Below the pieces are notes generated by a model that saw only the letters and a program-made list of their open reading frames with translations, was not told where the DNA came from and ran no database searches. A DNA stretch of 64,000 bases from Sinomonas sp. P10A9 (lineage in GTDB: Bacteria; Actinomycetota; Actinomycetes; Actinomycetales; Micrococcaceae), in NCBI RefSeq assembly GCF_041022165.1, contig NZ_CP163302.1:1364001-1428000 (forward strand), read 5' to 3'. Shown here in pieces: positions 62,958-64,000 of this stretch. The translations under genes and the position numbers were made by a program. How positions within the stretch are numbered: the stretch's first letter is position 1; every line of letters starts with the position of its first letter.

Positions 62958-63617
62958 GTGTCCTCTATCGTTGAATCCGTCCTGTCCATGCCGCCTCTGC
63001 TCGCGTACCTGTTCGTCGCAGCGCTGGTCTTTGCGGAGGACGCGATCTTCGTTGGCTTTGTGATCCCGGGCGAGACCGCGGCCGTGCTGGGCGGCGTGAT
63101 CGCGAATCAGGGCAAGGCGGACATCTGGGTCATGGTGCCGCTCGTGGTCGCCGCGGCGATCATCGGCGACACGGTCGGCTACGAGATTGGCAAGCACTTC
63201 GGGCCGCGGCTGCTTGGATTCAAGGTCTTCGATCGGCACCGCAAGCGGCTCGAGGACGCCCAAGCCTTCTTGCGCACGCGCGGCGGCTCCGCCGTGTTCT
63301 TGGGCCGCTTCGTCGCATTCTTCCGCGCGATGATGCCGGCTCTGGCGGGTGCATCTCAGATGCGCTATCGCCGTTTCGTTACCTTCAATGCGCTTGGCGG
63401 CCTCGTATGGGGCACCGGTTTCACGCTCCTGGGCTACGCGGCGGGAGCCTCGTACCAGGCGGTTGCAGGGACGGTGGGCAAGGACGTTGCCGCCGTCGTG
63501 CTCGTCATCGCCGTGGTCGCCGTCGTGGTGTGGCGCCTCCGTAAGGGCCGCTCCGACCGGCGCGACGAGCGGGCGTTCAGGAGCCGATCAGCTCCGGATC
63601 CTTCTGAAGGCCAGTGA
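62958..63617 (+). CDS. DedA-family membrane protein
   Basis: A 219-residue integral membrane protein of the DedA/SNARE-associated family; bacterial members act in undecaprenyl phosphate or phospholipid flipping. VFAEDAIFVGFVIPGETAAVLGG (about 24-46) carries the conserved acidic residue, and GRFVAFFRAMMPALAGASQM carries the membrane-embedded Arg. A basic C-terminus follows. GTG start with TACGAT 7 nt upstream, likely leaderless. Confidence 0.88.
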   Translation: MSSIVESVLSMPPLLAYLFVAALVFAEDAIFVGFVIPGETAAVLGGVIANQGKADIWVMVPLVVAAAIIGDTVGYEIGKHFGPRLLGFKVFDRHRKRLEDAQAFLRTRGGSAVFLGRFVAFFRAMMPALAGASQMRYRRFVTFNALGGLVWGTGFTLLGYAAGASYQAVAGTVGKDVAAVVLVIAVVAVVVWRLRKGRSDRRDERAFRSRSAPDPSEGQ

Positions 63618-63737
63618 GCCCGTTCCACGCGAGGTTCATGAGGTGCGCGGCGAACGCCGATCGGCGCGTGCCATCCTCAGGTGGCTATCCGTGGCAGAAT
63701 TGACCATTGTGCCGCGGCCCCAGGGCGACACGCGCGC

Positions 63738-63809
63738 ACTCCGCCCTGGTGTAATGGCAGCACGCCGGCCTTTGGAGCCGTGCAGTCTAGGTTCGAATCC
63801 TAGGGGCGG
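63738..63809 (+). tRNA. tRNA-Gln (anticodon TTG)
   Basis: Acceptor stem TCCGCCC (63738-63744) with GGGCGGA (63802-63808), discriminator A at 63809. The D arm pairs GTG/CAC, the anticodon loop is CTTTGGA with TTG at 63770-63772, and the T arm is CTAGG-TTCGAAT-CCTAG. The anticodon stem has a C27-U43 mismatch. CCA is not encoded. It lies just upstream of glmU. Confidence 0.95.
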
Positions 63810-63878
63810 AACGAGGCGTGGCTAGAATGGCCGTCAGCCCCACTCGCGCGAGCCGATCGATCAGGAGAGCCAGCGACA

Positions 63879-64000
63879 GTGAATGCGGATACCCCCGGAC
63901 AGAGCGCACCATCACAGCACTTCCAGGAGCCGCAGGGGCCGGCAGCCGTCGTGGTCCTCGCGGCTGGTGCCGGGACGCGCATGAAGTCCCGGACGCCCAA
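63879..64000 (+). CDS. glmU: GlmU, N-terminal fragment (runs off the window)
   Basis: Bifunctional GlcN-1-P acetyltransferase and GlcNAc-1-P uridylyltransferase, making UDP-GlcNAc for peptidoglycan. About 40 residues are visible. VVVLAAGAGTRMKS is the uridylyltransferase nucleotide-binding signature. About 22 variable residues precede it. GTG start with AGGAGA 11 nt upstream. It follows tRNA-Gln, as in related genomes. Confidence 0.85.
   Translation, partial: MNADTPGQSAPSQHFQEPQGPAAVVVLAAGAGTRMKSRTP

Overview
High-GC actinobacterial chromosome, most likely Micrococcaceae of the Arthrobacter/Sinomonas type. The evidence is mycothiol S-conjugate amidase (Mca), a WhiB regulator, an RpfB-like resuscitation factor, DUF4307/DUF4245/DUF3499/DUF5719 proteins, a fused PIN-PhoH protein, many GTG starts and a very high third-position GC. 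No insertion sequence, prophage, CRISPR array or rRNA was seen; there is one tRNA (Gln, TTG).

Layout. 0-3.8 kb: a DeoR-type regulator, galT and galK (leftward, each pair overlapping by 4 nt), with an aldose 1-epimerase diverging across an AT-rich operator region. 3.8-7.5 kb: AI-2E-type permease, threonine ammonia-lyase, rhomboid protease, greA. 7.6-24 kb: DUF4307, mca, a small membrane protein, thioredoxin-fold DUF255 protein, hemolysin III (TrhA), a short Z-prenyl synthase, PIN-PhoH, prepilin peptidase, Nudix, fumC, carbonic anhydrase, DUF4245, glpX and a FemAB-like transferase. This order resembles the Mycobacterium tuberculosis Rv1080c-Rv1100 region (from memory), but a two-gene exopolysaccharide module (fused deacetylase/glycosyltransferase plus a single-pass partner) sits on the opposite strand inside it. 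24-30.5 kb: manA, an LCP ligase, purE, purK (leftward), GtrA, and a TIGR03089 protein. 30.5-39.3 kb: whiB, a very large membrane glycosyltransferase and DUF5719 (one operon), a zincin-fold protein lacking HExxH, then DUF3499, Trm112 and ahcY.

39.3-46.5 kb: L,D-transpeptidase, a TIGR01906 membrane protein, long-chain acyl-CoA ligase, protein O-mannosyltransferase and rsmI. 46.5-53.1 kb: an aldehyde dehydrogenase and a leftward MoxR/DUF58/transglutaminase operon. 53.2-59.4 kb: tatD, rpfB, rsmA, ispE and an ABC-F ATPase. 59.5-62.9 kb is a less conserved patch: a DUF222/HNH gene under a LexA-like box, a pseudogene with two lesions, and unassigned small genes. 62.9-64 kb: DedA, tRNA-Gln and the start of glmU.

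Envelope construction dominates: mannose and galactose supply, prenyl carriers, peptidoglycan cross-linking and remodelling, O-mannosylation, LCP ligation and a putative PNAG-like polymer. The most interesting signals are (1) a 36-codon ORF, preceded by a possible Shine-Dalgarno-masking switch, overlapping the start of the PIN-PhoH gene, the position in which mycobacteria encode the PhoAT antitoxin; (2) an SOS-type operator on the DUF222/HNH gene; (3) a shared symmetric -10 element serving mca and DUF4307, part of a window-wide pattern of leaderless starts; (4) a glycosyltransferase with no canonical start codon; and (5) several short duplications and a possible G-quadruplex between genes.
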